A DNA stretch of 64,000 nt from Scatosoma sp045613545. GTDB lineage: Bacteria > Bacillota > Clostridia > Christensenellales > Borkfalkiaceae. Position 1 is the first letter of the stretch; every line of letters starts with the position of its first letter. The stretch spans positions 48,199-112,198 of the forward strand of contig JAZLBD010000001.1 of the NCBI GenBank assembly GCA_045613545.1, written 5' to 3'. This document shows positions 51,552 through 60,270 of the stretch, piece by piece. Under the pieces are notes generated by a model. The model searched no databases. It had not been told where the DNA came from and saw only the letters and a list, made by a program, of their open reading frames with translations. Both the position numbers and the translations under genes were made by a program.

Positions 51552-51632
51552 TTTGCGTAAATAAAAGAAAACTCGACTTTTGATAAGTCGAGTTTTATAA
51601 TTTATTAAATTTAAATCCCTATGAGTGACGCC
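51552..51632. mobile_element. Conserved cassette end, copy 2
   Basis: About 81 bases closely matching 32928-33007, including the ACTCGACTTTT/AAGTCGAGT hairpin and the AAATCCCTA-GAGTGACGCC tip. Confidence 0.75.
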
Positions 51633-51662
51633 ATTATTCTACACTTCCCCTTTTTTGTCTTC

Positions 51663-54479
51663 TTACAACACTTTTTTCAAAAATTGACCCGTGAAACTTT
51701 GTGGAACTTCCGCGACCTCTTCGGGCGTACCCGTGCATACAACCTGTCCGCCACCGTCTCCGCCCTCCGGTCCTAAATCAATGATATAGTCCGCCGTCTT
51801 AATAACGTCGAGATTGTGTTCGATCACGATCACCGTATTTCCGTTTGAGCGAAGTTGCAAAAGAATTTTGATGAGTTTATCCACGTCGTAGGTGTGAAGA
51901 CCCGTCGTCGGCTCATCCAAAATATACACCGTTTTGCCCGTCGAACGTTTGGAAAGTTCGGTGGCGAGTTTGACCCGTTGCGCTTCGCCCCCCGAAAGAG
52001 TCGTTGCGCTTTGCCCCAATTTAATATACCCAAGCCCTACGTCGAGCATGGTTTTGAGTTTGTTATAGATATTCGGCACGGGCGCAAAGAACTCGCACCC
52101 TTCCTCTACCGTCATATCGAGTACGTCCGCAATACTCTTACCCTTATATTTCACTTCGAGCGTTTCCCGATTATACCGTTTCCCCCCGCACACTTCGCAA
52201 GGCACGAAAATGTCGGGCAAGAAGTGCATTTCAATCTTGATAATTCCATCGCCGAAACAATGCTCGCATCTACCTCCCGCGACGTTGAAAGAAAATCGCC
52301 CCGCTTTATACCCGCGCTCGCGCGCGTCGGGGGTCGCCGAAAACAAATCTCGGATCAAATTGAACACGCCCGTATACGTAGCGGGATTGCTTCTCGGCGT
52401 TCGTCCGATCGGCGATTGGTCGATGTCGATGACTTTGTCGAAATGCTCCGTCCCCTCGATTCGAAGAGCGTTCCCCTCTTTGTGTTTCGCGCCGTTCAAT
52501 CGGTTGGCAAGGCAGGGATATAAAATCTCGTTCACGAGGCTCGATTTCCCACTTCCCGAAACCCCCGTCACCGCCGTAATGAGTCCGACGGGCAGATGAA
52601 CGTCGATGTTTTTGAGGTTGTTTTGCTTGCAACTGTACGCGCTTAAAAAATACTTCCCAAGCGGTTTTCTTGTAAGGGGCGTTTCTATTTTTCTGCGCCC
52701 TGCAAGGTAGTCGCCCGTGATCGATTTCGGCTCGTTTTTCACGTCTTCTTGCGTACCTGCTACCACGATTTCACCGCCGTACAACCCTGCTTTCGGTCCG
52801 ATATCGACGATGTAATCCGCCGCGCGAATAGTGTCCTCGTCGTGTTCGACGACGATGAGCGTGTTCCCCAAATCTCGAAGTCCTTTGAGCGAGCGGAGGA
52901 GTTTTTCGTTGTCCCGTTGATGTAAGCCGATCGACGGCTCGTCCAAAATATAGAGCACGCCCGTGAGAGCCGAGCCGATTTGCGTGGCGAGACGGATACG
53001 TTGCGCTTCACCGCCCGAGAGAGTGCTCGCCGTCCGCGCGAGGGTCAAATACCCAAGCCCCACGTTTTGCAAGAACCCCAACCGGTTGTCGATTTCCTTG
53101 AGAATACCGTCGGCTATTTTGCCTTCCGTAGCCCCTAATTTTTGCGATTGTTCGCCCAAAAACGCGCGGAGCGTTTCCACCGACGTTTCGCAAAGCTCCC
53201 AAATATTTTTTCCGCCGAAAAGTACGGAGAGCGCTTCCTTTTTAAGGCGTTTCCCGTGGCAACTATCGCAAGGGGCGCTACGCATCAAGCGTTCGATGTC
53301 CGCCTTGACGCCGTCCGAAGTCGTCGCGCTATATCGGCGCTCTAAATTGTTGACGTACCCCTCCCATTTCTTTTTGAAACTCCCTGAAAACGAGCGGGTT
53401 TCGTAGCGCATATCCACACTCTCTTCGCTCCCGTACATAAGCACGTCGTAAATTTCGCTCGGCAAGTCTTTTACGGGAGTATCAAGAGAAAAGTGATAGG
53501 CTTTGGCAAGCGCGGAAAGTTCCATAAGCGCCATCGTATGCGAACCTAAATTCCAGCCCGTCACTTTCATTGCGCCCTCACGCAAAGTCTTGGTTTTATC
53601 GGGACAGATGAGGTCGGGGTCGACGAATTGTTTCACGCCCAGCCCTGCGCAAGTGGGGCACGCGCCGTACACCGTGTTAAACGAGAAGAGGCGAGGCTCG
53701 ATCTCTTCGATAGAAACGCCACAATCGGGGCAGGCGTATTGAATGGAAAAGAGTTCCTCTTCTCCGTTTTCCTCCACCACGACGAGACCGTTTGCAAGCG
53801 CGATCGCCGTTTCCAAACTGTCCGTCAAACGCTTGGAAATACCCTCTTTGACCACCAACCGATCAACGACGACGGAAATATTGTGTTTCAAGTTCTTTTC
53901 AAGATGGATTCCCTCTTGTAAATCGTACAAAATGCCGTCGATTTTAACCCTGCCGTAGCCGTTCTTTCTATACTCGGCAAGTTCTTTGACGTATTCCCCT
54001 TTCCTTCCGCGAACGACGGGAGCTTCGATCATAATTCTCGTACCCGTTTCCTTGGCAAGCACCCGATCGGCGATCTCGTCCACTGTTTGACGGCGAATCG
54101 CTCTACCGCATTTCGGGCAGTGCGGAACGCCCACGCGCGCGAATAATAAGCGCAAATAATCGTAAATCTCCGTCACCGTCCCCACCGTTGAACGGGGGTT
54201 ATGCGAGGTCGTTTTTTGGTCGATGGAAATGGCAGGGGAAAGCCCGTCGATGTTCTCGACGTCCGGCTTTTCCATTTGCCCTAAAAATTGGCGGGCGTAA
54301 GAGGATAGACTCTCGACGTATCTGCGTTGTCCCTCGGCGAAAATCGTGTCGAACGCAAGCGTCGATTTACCGCTACCCGAAAGCCCCGTAAACACCGTGA
54401 GTTTGTTCCTTGGAATCCGCACGTCGATATTTTTTAAGTTGTTCTGTTTCGCGCCTTTTACGATGATTTCTTCTTGCAT
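51663..54479 (-). CDS. uvrA: Excinuclease ABC subunit A
   Basis: 938 residues, normal length. Two ABC modules: Walker A GLSGSGKSTLAF near 31 and GVSGSGKSSLVNE near 640; signatures LSGGEAQRIRLATQ and LSGGEAQRVKLATE. Zinc fingers CPKCGRAIRR and CPDCGV in the first half and CEHCFGDGIIK with CEVCGGKRYN in the second. UvrA scans DNA for bulky lesions and loads UvrB, encoded three bases upstream. Its terminator is split by the adjacent cassette. Confidence 0.98.
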   Translation of the reverse strand: MQEEIIVKGAKQNNLKNIDVRIPRNKLTVFTGLSGSGKSTLAFDTIFAEGQRRYVESLSSYARQFLGQMEKPDVENIDGLSPAISIDQKTTSHNPRSTVGTVTEIYDYLRLLFARVGVPHCPKCGRAIRRQTVDEIADRVLAKETGTRIMIEAPVVRGRKGEYVKELAEYRKNGYGRVKIDGILYDLQEGIHLEKNLKHNISVVVDRLVVKEGISKRLTDSLETAIALANGLVVVEENGEEELFSIQYACPDCGVSIEEIEPRLFSFNTVYGACPTCAGLGVKQFVDPDLICPDKTKTLREGAMKVTGWNLGSHTMALMELSALAKAYHFSLDTPVKDLPSEIYDVLMYGSEESVDMRYETRSFSGSFKKKWEGYVNNLERRYSATTSDGVKADIERLMRSAPCDSCHGKRLKKEALSVLFGGKNIWELCETSVETLRAFLGEQSQKLGATEGKIADGILKEIDNRLGFLQNVGLGYLTLARTASTLSGGEAQRIRLATQIGSALTGVLYILDEPSIGLHQRDNEKLLRSLKGLRDLGNTLIVVEHDEDTIRAADYIVDIGPKAGLYGGEIVVAGTQEDVKNEPKSITGDYLAGRRKIETPLTRKPLGKYFLSAYSCKQNNLKNIDVHLPVGLITAVTGVSGSGKSSLVNEILYPCLANRLNGAKHKEGNALRIEGTEHFDKVIDIDQSPIGRTPRSNPATYTGVFNLIRDLFSATPDARERGYKAGRFSFNVAGGRCEHCFGDGIIKIEMHFLPDIFVPCEVCGGKRYNRETLEVKYKGKSIADVLDMTVEEGCEFFAPVPNIYNKLKTMLDVGLGYIKLGQSATTLSGGEAQRVKLATELSKRSTGKTVYILDEPTTGLHTYDVDKLIKILLQLRSNGNTVIVIEHNLDVIKTADYIIDLGPEGGDGGGQVVCTGTPEEVAEVPQSFTGQFLKKVL

Positions 54480-54482
54480 AGT

Positions 54483-56447
54483 TTATTTCCTACTCGCTTT
54501 GGCAAGCTTGCGTTTAAGTTCGGCAATCCTATCGCGAATTTCAATCGCGCGCTCGAAATCCAAGCTACCGCTCGCCACTTTCATAAGCCCTTTCAGTTTT
54601 TCTATTTCGTCCGGGATATCTTTCATTTTGATATCATCCGCCGTCTTTTTCTTCGTGATTCCCAAGGAGGATTTCACCTCTTTTCGTATTGTTTTCGGCG
54701 TAATGCCGTGCCTATCGTTGTATTCGGCTTGCACCGTCCGTCTGCGGTTCGTTTCCTTAATCGCTCTACGCATACTGTCCGTCACCGTATCCGCGTACAT
54801 AAGCACTCTGCCCTCGGCGTTTCGCGCCGCCCGTCCAATCGTTTGAATGAGGGCGGTGTCGCTCCGCAAAAAACCCTCTTTGTCGGCGTCCAAAATCGCC
54901 ACGAGCTTGACCTCGGGCAAATCTAGTCCCTCGCGCAAGAGGTTGATCCCGCAAAGCACGTCGAATTCGCCGAGCCGTAGCCCGTTTACGATATCCACCC
55001 GTTCGAGCGTGTCGATGTCGCTGTGCATATATTTCACTTTGAGCCCGTGTTCTTTAAGGTAGTCGGTCAGCTCCTCCGCCATTTTCTTCGTGAGGGTGGT
55101 GATCAATACCCTGCCCCCCTCGTTTGTCTCGATTTTAATCTCGGAGAGCAAGTCGTCGATCTGTCCCTTGGTGGGTCTTACGTCGATCTCGGGGTCGAGA
55201 AGACCGGTGGGACGAATGAGTTGTTCTACTTTATTTTCCGCTTGCGAAAGTTCGTAGGGCGCGGGTGTTGCCGAAACGCAAATCAGCTGTGGAATTCTTG
55301 CGTCGAACTCGTCGAAAGTAAGCGGTCGATTGTCGTAAGCCGATTGCATACGAAACCCGTAATCCACCAAATTTTTCTTCCTCGATAAATCCCCGTGATA
55401 CATCGCGCGGATTTGCGGGATCGTCATATGGCTCTCGTCGATAAACACCAAAAACTCGCCCGAGGGGAAATAATCGAGCAGGGTAAAAGACGGTTCGCCC
55501 GGCTTTCGTCCGTCGAAATAGCGACTGTAATTTTCAATCCCGCTACAATACCCGATCTCTCGCATCATTTCCAAATCGTGTTCGGTGCGTTGCTTGAGCC
55601 GTTGCGCTTCTAAAATACGCCCGCTCTCTTCAAACGCCTTTACCTCCCCTTTCAAGTCCTCCTCGATCATCGAAAGGGCAGAGGCCAATTTTTCCGTCCC
55701 TACGGCGTATTGCGAGGCGGGGAAAATCGCAACGTGGGAAAGCTCGTTGAGCTTGTTGCCCGTTAGCGCCTCCACTTCGTATATTTTTTCAATCTCGTCG
55801 CCGAAAAATTCCACGCGAATCGCCACTTCCGAGTTGGAAGCGGGAAAAATTTCCAAAACCTCTCCGCGGACGCGGAAAGTCGCGCGCTTGAAATCGACGT
55901 CGTTTCTCGCATACTGCAATTCGACGAGCTTGCGAATAAGTTTGTTGCGCTCCCATTCCATACCGGGGCGCAGAGAAATCGACAACCTAAAATATTCTTC
56001 CGGCGCGCCAAGTCCGTAAATACACGAAACGGACGCCACCACGATCACGTCCTTTCTCTCCATCAAAGAACAGGTGGCGCTGTTGCGAAGCTTGTCGATT
56101 TCGTCGTTCAAGCTCATATCCTTTTCGATGTACGTGTCGGTGGACGGAAGATAGCTTTCCGGTTGATAGTAATCGTAGTAGGAAACAAAATATTCGACCC
56201 GATTTTCGGGGAAAAATTCCCTAAACTCGTTGCAAAGTTGCGCCGCGAGGGTTTTGTTGTGCGCAATCACGAGGGTGGGACGGCCGACCTTTTCGATGAC
56301 GTTTGCCATCGTGAACGTTTTACCGCTCCCCGTCACGCCGACGAGAACTTGCGTTCTGAGTCCGTCCTTTACCCCTTCGGCAAGCTTTTCGATCGCTTGC
56401 GGTTGATCGCCCGTCGGGGCGAACGGTGCGTGAATCTTAAACTGCAT
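54483..56447 (-). CDS. uvrB: Excinuclease ABC subunit B
   Basis: 654 residues. Helicase-like motifs: GVTGSGKTFTMANVI, the beta-hairpin region YYDYYQPESYLPSTDTYIEK, DESHMTIPQI, QTIGRAARNAEGRVLMYAD, and the C-terminal UVR domain (EIEKLKGLMKVASGSLDFE) that binds UvrC. GGGAGG precedes the ATG. The promoter lies inside a large inverted repeat with an SOS-box-like core, so LexA control of uvrBA is likely. Confidence 0.98.
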   Translation of the reverse strand: MQFKIHAPFAPTGDQPQAIEKLAEGVKDGLRTQVLVGVTGSGKTFTMANVIEKVGRPTLVIAHNKTLAAQLCNEFREFFPENRVEYFVSYYDYYQPESYLPSTDTYIEKDMSLNDEIDKLRNSATCSLMERKDVIVVASVSCIYGLGAPEEYFRLSISLRPGMEWERNKLIRKLVELQYARNDVDFKRATFRVRGEVLEIFPASNSEVAIRVEFFGDEIEKIYEVEALTGNKLNELSHVAIFPASQYAVGTEKLASALSMIEEDLKGEVKAFEESGRILEAQRLKQRTEHDLEMMREIGYCSGIENYSRYFDGRKPGEPSFTLLDYFPSGEFLVFIDESHMTIPQIRAMYHGDLSRKKNLVDYGFRMQSAYDNRPLTFDEFDARIPQLICVSATPAPYELSQAENKVEQLIRPTGLLDPEIDVRPTKGQIDDLLSEIKIETNEGGRVLITTLTKKMAEELTDYLKEHGLKVKYMHSDIDTLERVDIVNGLRLGEFDVLCGINLLREGLDLPEVKLVAILDADKEGFLRSDTALIQTIGRAARNAEGRVLMYADTVTDSMRRAIKETNRRRTVQAEYNDRHGITPKTIRKEVKSSLGITKKKTADDIKMKDIPDEIEKLKGLMKVASGSLDFERAIEIRDRIAELKRKLAKASRK

Positions 56448-56474
56448 TGCCGAATCCCTCCCATTTTTTTGAAA

Positions 56475-56529
56475 CGAACATTCGTTTACTTTTCACATTA
56501 TAGCATACATTGCTATAAAAGTAAACGAA
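56475..56529 (-). promoter_or_regulatory. uvrB promoter with nested palindromes and SOS-box-like site
   Basis: TTTACT (56525-56520), 17-base spacer, TATAAT (56502-56497). Outer 13-bp arms TTCGTTTACTTTT (56481-56493) and AAAAGTAAACGAA (56517-56529) enclose TATAGCA/TGCTATA. CGAACATTCGTTTA (56475-56488) matches the Bacillus SOS consensus at 12 of 14 positions and lies just downstream of the -10. Confidence 0.75.
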
Positions 56530-56543
56530 ATATGACAAAATTT

Positions 56544-56900
56544 TCAAAAAATCTCTTTTAAAATAACGCCGACTAAAAAGGCAATGATCGCGGAAACGAC
56601 CGTCCAAGCAAACTTGAAAAGAAGGGCACGACGCTCTTTTTTGTGTTCCCTTTCAATCGACGCCCCCTTGCTCGTGAGAGTGATCACGTACATTTTTTCC
56701 CCTTTCCGCTCGGACGAGAGTAAATCGAAATAGCCGTCCGAGGCAAGGGAAGTCAAAGTGGAATCGAGCCCCTCGTCCGTCCAATTTTCCCGCTTTGGCA
56801 TCAGCCGTAAAATTTCACTGGGTAGCACCAAGCATCGCCCGTCGCTTTTGCATAGCTCCGCTACGGCGCGCATCACTTCGCCCTCTCGTTTCGTTAACAT
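56544..56900 (-). CDS. Winged-helix protein with C-terminal membrane anchor, B
   Basis: 118 residues. The first 80 look like a small winged helix (MLTKREGEVMRAVAELCKSD, a Ser/Thr-rich wing, YFDLLSSERKGEKMYVITLT). A basic stretch and one C-terminal span (about 95-115) follow. Same layout as the next gene upstream. Function not recognised; a membrane-bound DNA- or protein-binding adaptor is inference. Confidence 0.7.
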   Translation of the reverse strand: MLTKREGEVMRAVAELCKSDGRCLVLPSEILRLMPKRENWTDEGLDSTLTSLASDGYFDLLSSERKGEKMYVITLTSKGASIEREHKKERRALLFKFAWTVVSAIIAFLVGVILKEIF

Positions 56901-56938
56901 ATTCCACCCCCGTTATCCCCGTACACGCCCCGTCCGTT

Positions 56939-57301
56939 TCAAAAAAGAAGTTGCAAAATCCAGAAAAAGAAAACGGCGACAGCGCCCCCGAACACACCGC
57001 CCAAAAAGGCGGAAATTTTCACCTCTTTCCGCTCGAACGATACGCGGAGTAGCCGTTCGTTTTCCCTTTCGCCGTACCCTTTGCCCGAGGGAAAAAGTCG
57101 TAAACAGTACAAGCCTCCCCCCGCGTATTTGACGTGGATATATCCCTCTTCTTCCAAGCCTTTCAAGAGATGTATCGCCTCCTCCTCTTTCCCCTCTGCT
57201 AGGCAAGGCGAAAAATCTTCCAAGGCGAAAATTTTATATTCGTCTCCGACGAATTGCTCGCCGAGCAGATTCAAAAGCGCCGTTTTGCGAGGATCTACCA
57301 T
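56939..57301 (-). CDS. Winged-helix protein with C-terminal membrane anchor, A
   Basis: 120 residues: helical-plus-wing domain (about 1-85, AIHLLKGLEEEGYIHVKYAG then LYCLRLFPSGKGYGE), a charged linker, and one C-terminal span ending LQLLF. Similar in layout to the gene 38 bases downstream, with little sequence identity. GGAGGGGG precedes the ATG. Not recognised. Confidence 0.7.
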   Translation of the reverse strand: MVDPRKTALLNLLGEQFVGDEYKIFALEDFSPCLAEGKEEEAIHLLKGLEEEGYIHVKYAGGGLYCLRLFPSGKGYGERENERLLRVSFERKEVKISAFLGGVFGGAVAVFFFWILQLLF

Positions 57302-57493
57302 ACCCTTTCCCCCTCCGCTTCTTATGTACGATTTCCTATTAGATAGTATTATTTGCGAAATACTTGCCTTTTATTCCCAACCCCTTGCCTCGCCTCGTTG
57401 CAAAAAATCCTTATAATTTGCTAAAATCCCCTATTTCTTCCTATCCGTTTGCGAGTTTTTTTGCAAGAATATTTTTTTTCTACGGTAATACGA
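57302..57493. other. Divergent intergenic region
   Basis: Between the minus-strand winged-helix genes and comM. No gene-like frame; holds the leader of the minus-strand gene and AT-rich promoter DNA. Confidence 0.5.
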
Positions 57494-57522
57494 TTTACTT
57501 TTTTGGTTTTTTCGTGTAAAAT
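57494..57522 (+). promoter_or_regulatory. Promoter of the comM-dprA-topA run
   Basis: TTTACT (57494-57499), 17-base spacer, TAAAAT (57517-57522). A second TATAAT at 57543-57548 lacks a -35. Confidence 0.6.
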
Positions 57523-57601
57523 GGTAGAGAGCGATTTTTCTATATAATATTGTCGCGAGAGAAAATATAGAGAAATCTCGGCAAGGAAAGGAGCAAGAAA
57601 A

Positions 57602-59134
57602 ATGATTGCAAGAATTCAAAGTTATGCCCTCATAGGACTCGAAGGAGTGCCTGTCGTCGTCGAAACGGACGTTTCCAAAGGCTTGCCCTCTTTCGATATG
57701 GTCGGGCTTCCCGACACGGCGGTGAAAGAATCGAAAGAACGGGTGAAGAGCGCCGTCAAAAACAGCGGGTTTGACTTTCCCGCTCGCGCAATTACCGTTA
57801 ATTTCGCGCCAGCGTACGTAAAAAAGGAAGGGTCTTCCCTCGATCTTGCCACGGCTATCTCTTTGCTTTGCGCAAACGGTACGCTCACGCAAAAACCCGA
57901 AGGCGTGGTGTTCCTCGGCGAGCTTGCCTTAGGCGGAGAGCTTCGTCCGATTACGGGAATTTTACCCGCCCTCATTTCCGCAAAAGAAAAGGGCTTTACC
58001 ACCTTCGTCGTCCCCAAAGACAACGAAAAAGAAGCTGGCTTTATCCAAGGCATCACCGTGTATGCAGGTCGGTGCTTAAAAGAAGTGATCGACCACCTTT
58101 CGGGGGTCGCTCCCCTTTCGCCCGTCCCCTCTTCCACCTTCGTTTTGGGAAAAACGGAAGATTCGCACGACCTCGCGTTCGTCAAAGGGCAACCGCTTGC
58201 CAAACGCGCTTTGGAAGTGGCGGTTGCAGGCGGACACAATATTTTATTCGTCGGGCCTCCGGGGAGCGGGAAAACGATGCTCGCAAGATCGATTCCCTCT
58301 ATCTTGCCCGATATGAGCTTCGAAGAAGCACTGGAAATTACGAAAATACATTCGGTCGCGGGGATTTTAGAGGAAGAGGGCATCGTCACGAAACGCCCGT
58401 TCCGATCCCCTCACCACACAGCGACGACCGTTTCCCTTTGCGGTGGCGGAAATAAAGCCGTACACCCCGGCGAAATCAGTTTGGCGCACGGGGGTGTGCT
58501 ATTCTTAGACGAATTGCCCGAATACAAGCGCTCTTCCTTGGAAGCGATGCGCCAACCCCTCGAGGACGGCGTGATCACCATTTCACGCGCCGGCGGTACG
58601 GTGTCCTATCCCGCCTCGTTTATGCTCTGCGCGAGCATGAACCCCTGCCCGTGCGGAAATTACGGCAGTTCCGTTAAAAAATGTACTTGTACTCCCACCG
58701 AAATTCGCAAATATCGCGCGCGGATTTCCGGACCTCTCCTCGATCGCATCGACATTCAAGTGGAAGTCGACAACGTGAAATACGACGACCTCGTGTCCAG
58801 TCAAGCGGAAGAGAGTAGCGTCGACGTGAAAAAGCGTTTAAGTGGTGCACGACAAATCCAACGCGAGCGGTTTGTAGGCACGCCCGTCACTTCGAACAGC
58901 GAAATGGGAGAAAAGGAGCTAAGAGAATTTTGTGCCCTTTCCAAAGAGAGCGAAGAGATTTTGAAATTCTCGTTTGAAAAATTGCATTTATCCGCCCGCG
59001 CGCGGTCGAGAATCTTGAAAGTCGCGCGCACGATCGCCGATCTTGCCTACTCGGAAAACATTCAACCCGACCACATTTACGAAGCGATTTCCTACCGTAC
59101 CTACGGCGCGGAGGGGAACGACGACTTGTTATAA
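57602..59134 (+). CDS. comM: YifB/ComM-family AAA ATPase (Mg-chelatase-like)
   Basis: 510 residues, usual for the family. The Lon-protease-like N-domain (SFDMVGLPDTAVKESKERVK) is followed by the Mg-chelatase AAA core with GPPGSGKTMLAR, VLFLDELPEYKRS, MNPCPCGNYG and CTCTPTEIRKYRARISGPLL then DRID. In Vibrio, ComM is a branch-migration helicase that integrates heterologous DNA during transformation. AGGAG precedes the ATG. It is 15 bases before dprA, so both transformation-linked genes share a transcript. Confidence 0.95.
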   Translation: MIARIQSYALIGLEGVPVVVETDVSKGLPSFDMVGLPDTAVKESKERVKSAVKNSGFDFPARAITVNFAPAYVKKEGSSLDLATAISLLCANGTLTQKPEGVVFLGELALGGELRPITGILPALISAKEKGFTTFVVPKDNEKEAGFIQGITVYAGRCLKEVIDHLSGVAPLSPVPSSTFVLGKTEDSHDLAFVKGQPLAKRALEVAVAGGHNILFVGPPGSGKTMLARSIPSILPDMSFEEALEITKIHSVAGILEEEGIVTKRPFRSPHHTATTVSLCGGGNKAVHPGEISLAHGGVLFLDELPEYKRSSLEAMRQPLEDGVITISRAGGTVSYPASFMLCASMNPCPCGNYGSSVKKCTCTPTEIRKYRARISGPLLDRIDIQVEVDNVKYDDLVSSQAEESSVDVKKRLSGARQIQRERFVGTPVTSNSEMGEKELREFCALSKESEEILKFSFEKLHLSARARSRILKVARTIADLAYSENIQPDHIYEAISYRTYGAEGNDDLL

Positions 59135-59149
59135 TTTCTCGTCCTATAT

Positions 59150-60256
59150 ATGACCTTTTCAAGCGAAGAAAAAATTTATATTTGGCTCGATTCTTTCCCG
59201 TTGGAAGAACAACAAAAACACCTCCTACTCAAAGAGGCGGTCTCCCCGTTTGCGCTTTTGAAAGACTTGCAAAATATTTTCCCGCGCGTGATAAAATCGG
59301 ATAAAAAAGGGGTATATAATAGTATGCTCTCCTCCTTGCAAGACGGAGGGAATTATTTTCGCTTGGTCGTCTCTCGCCTTGAAAAGCAAGGGATTCTACC
59401 CATCGCGCGAGCATCTTCTCTCTATCCGAAATCCCTTTACGCGATGGAACAACCTCCGCTCGTCTTATACGCGAAAGGTAACGCGGATCTTTTGCGCGAT
59501 CCGTTGTTTGCTATCGTCGGATCGAGAATCACGCCTGACGTCGCGATGCGGACGACCAAAACCATTGCAAAATCCCTTTCCCTGCATTTCACCTTGCTCA
59601 CGGGCGTTGCCGACGGAGGGGACAGAGCTTGCGTGGAGGGAGGTTTGCAAGGCTCTAAAAAGGTCGTTTGTATTCCCGCCGGCGGACTGGATAGTTTCCC
59701 CAAAGCAGACGGCGGAATCTTCCAAGAAGTGGAGAAGCACGGGCTACTTCTCGCCTTTCATCCCTTACAAACCAACGTGCGGAATTTTTCCTATGAACGA
59801 AGAAACGAGGTTCTTGCCACCCTTTCTACGGGTGTACTCGTCGTCAGCGGAGACGAAACGAGCGGAGCGCTCATCACGGCAAAGCACGCGAAAAAACAAA
59901 AAAAACCGATCTTCGCGCTTCCCTATCCCCCTTCGTTCGACGGCGGAAAAGGATGCAATCAACTCATCAAACAAGGGGCGTTTTTAACCGACTCCCCCAA
60001 CGATATTTTCGAGGCGTACCACCTTGCGGTAGAGGAAGAAACGACGCGCGAAATCCCCCTTTCGACGGAAGAAGAACGGGTGGTCGCGCTTTTGCAAAAA
60101 GAGCTTTCCTCCCCCGTCGTCGCGCTTGCGCAAGCACTCGGCGTTCCCGCCTTTAAGCTCGGCGGAGTTTTGACCTCATTGGAAGTGAAAGGGCTGATCG
60201 TAAGGCTCGGAGGAAACCAAGTCGCTCTCGTCAAAAACACAGTAAAAAAATCCTAA
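59150..60256 (+). CDS. dprA: DNA-processing protein DprA, divergent
   Basis: 368 residues. The Rossmann-type core is recognisable: FAIVGSRITPDVAMRT near 122, LLTGVADGGDRA, PAGGLDSFPKAD, FSYERRNEVLATLS, SGALITAKHA. A C-terminal winged helix (about 300-365) follows. DprA loads RecA on incoming single-stranded DNA. Several conserved spots differ: the usual SG-x-A-x-GID-x-x-AH is TGVADGGDRACVE, and FP-x-RNRI is FSYERRNEV. Either a divergent functional DprA or one adapted to another role. Confidence 0.9.
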   Translation: MTFSSEEKIYIWLDSFPLEEQQKHLLLKEAVSPFALLKDLQNIFPRVIKSDKKGVYNSMLSSLQDGGNYFRLVVSRLEKQGILPIARASSLYPKSLYAMEQPPLVLYAKGNADLLRDPLFAIVGSRITPDVAMRTTKTIAKSLSLHFTLLTGVADGGDRACVEGGLQGSKKVVCIPAGGLDSFPKADGGIFQEVEKHGLLLAFHPLQTNVRNFSYERRNEVLATLSTGVLVVSGDETSGALITAKHAKKQKKPIFALPYPPSFDGGKGCNQLIKQGAFLTDSPNDIFEAYHLAVEEETTREIPLSTEEERVVALLQKELSSPVVALAQALGVPAFKLGGVLTSLEVKGLIVRLGGNQVALVKNTVKKS

Positions 60257-60270
60257 AAAGGAAGAAATAG

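Larger units (their letters stand above)
50877..51632. mobile_element. Cassette-like element carrying a lipoprotein gene
   Basis: Ends are imperfect inverted repeats: GGCGTGTCCCTTAGGGATTT at the left and, inverted, GGCGTCACTCATAGGGATTT at the right. Inside: hairpin GGATGGCA/TGCCATCC (left), the dispersed repeat at 50973-50994, one minus-strand gene, and the conserved right-end block (51552-51632). No transposase. It lies in the loop of the veg/uvrA terminator, which suggests targeted insertion and mobilisation in trans (inference). Confidence 0.7.

Noticed and set aside
50877..51632. Could the cassette be an integron gene cassette?
   Set aside because: There is no attC-like long imperfect hairpin at one end and no integron integrase; instead there are inverted repeats at both ends.
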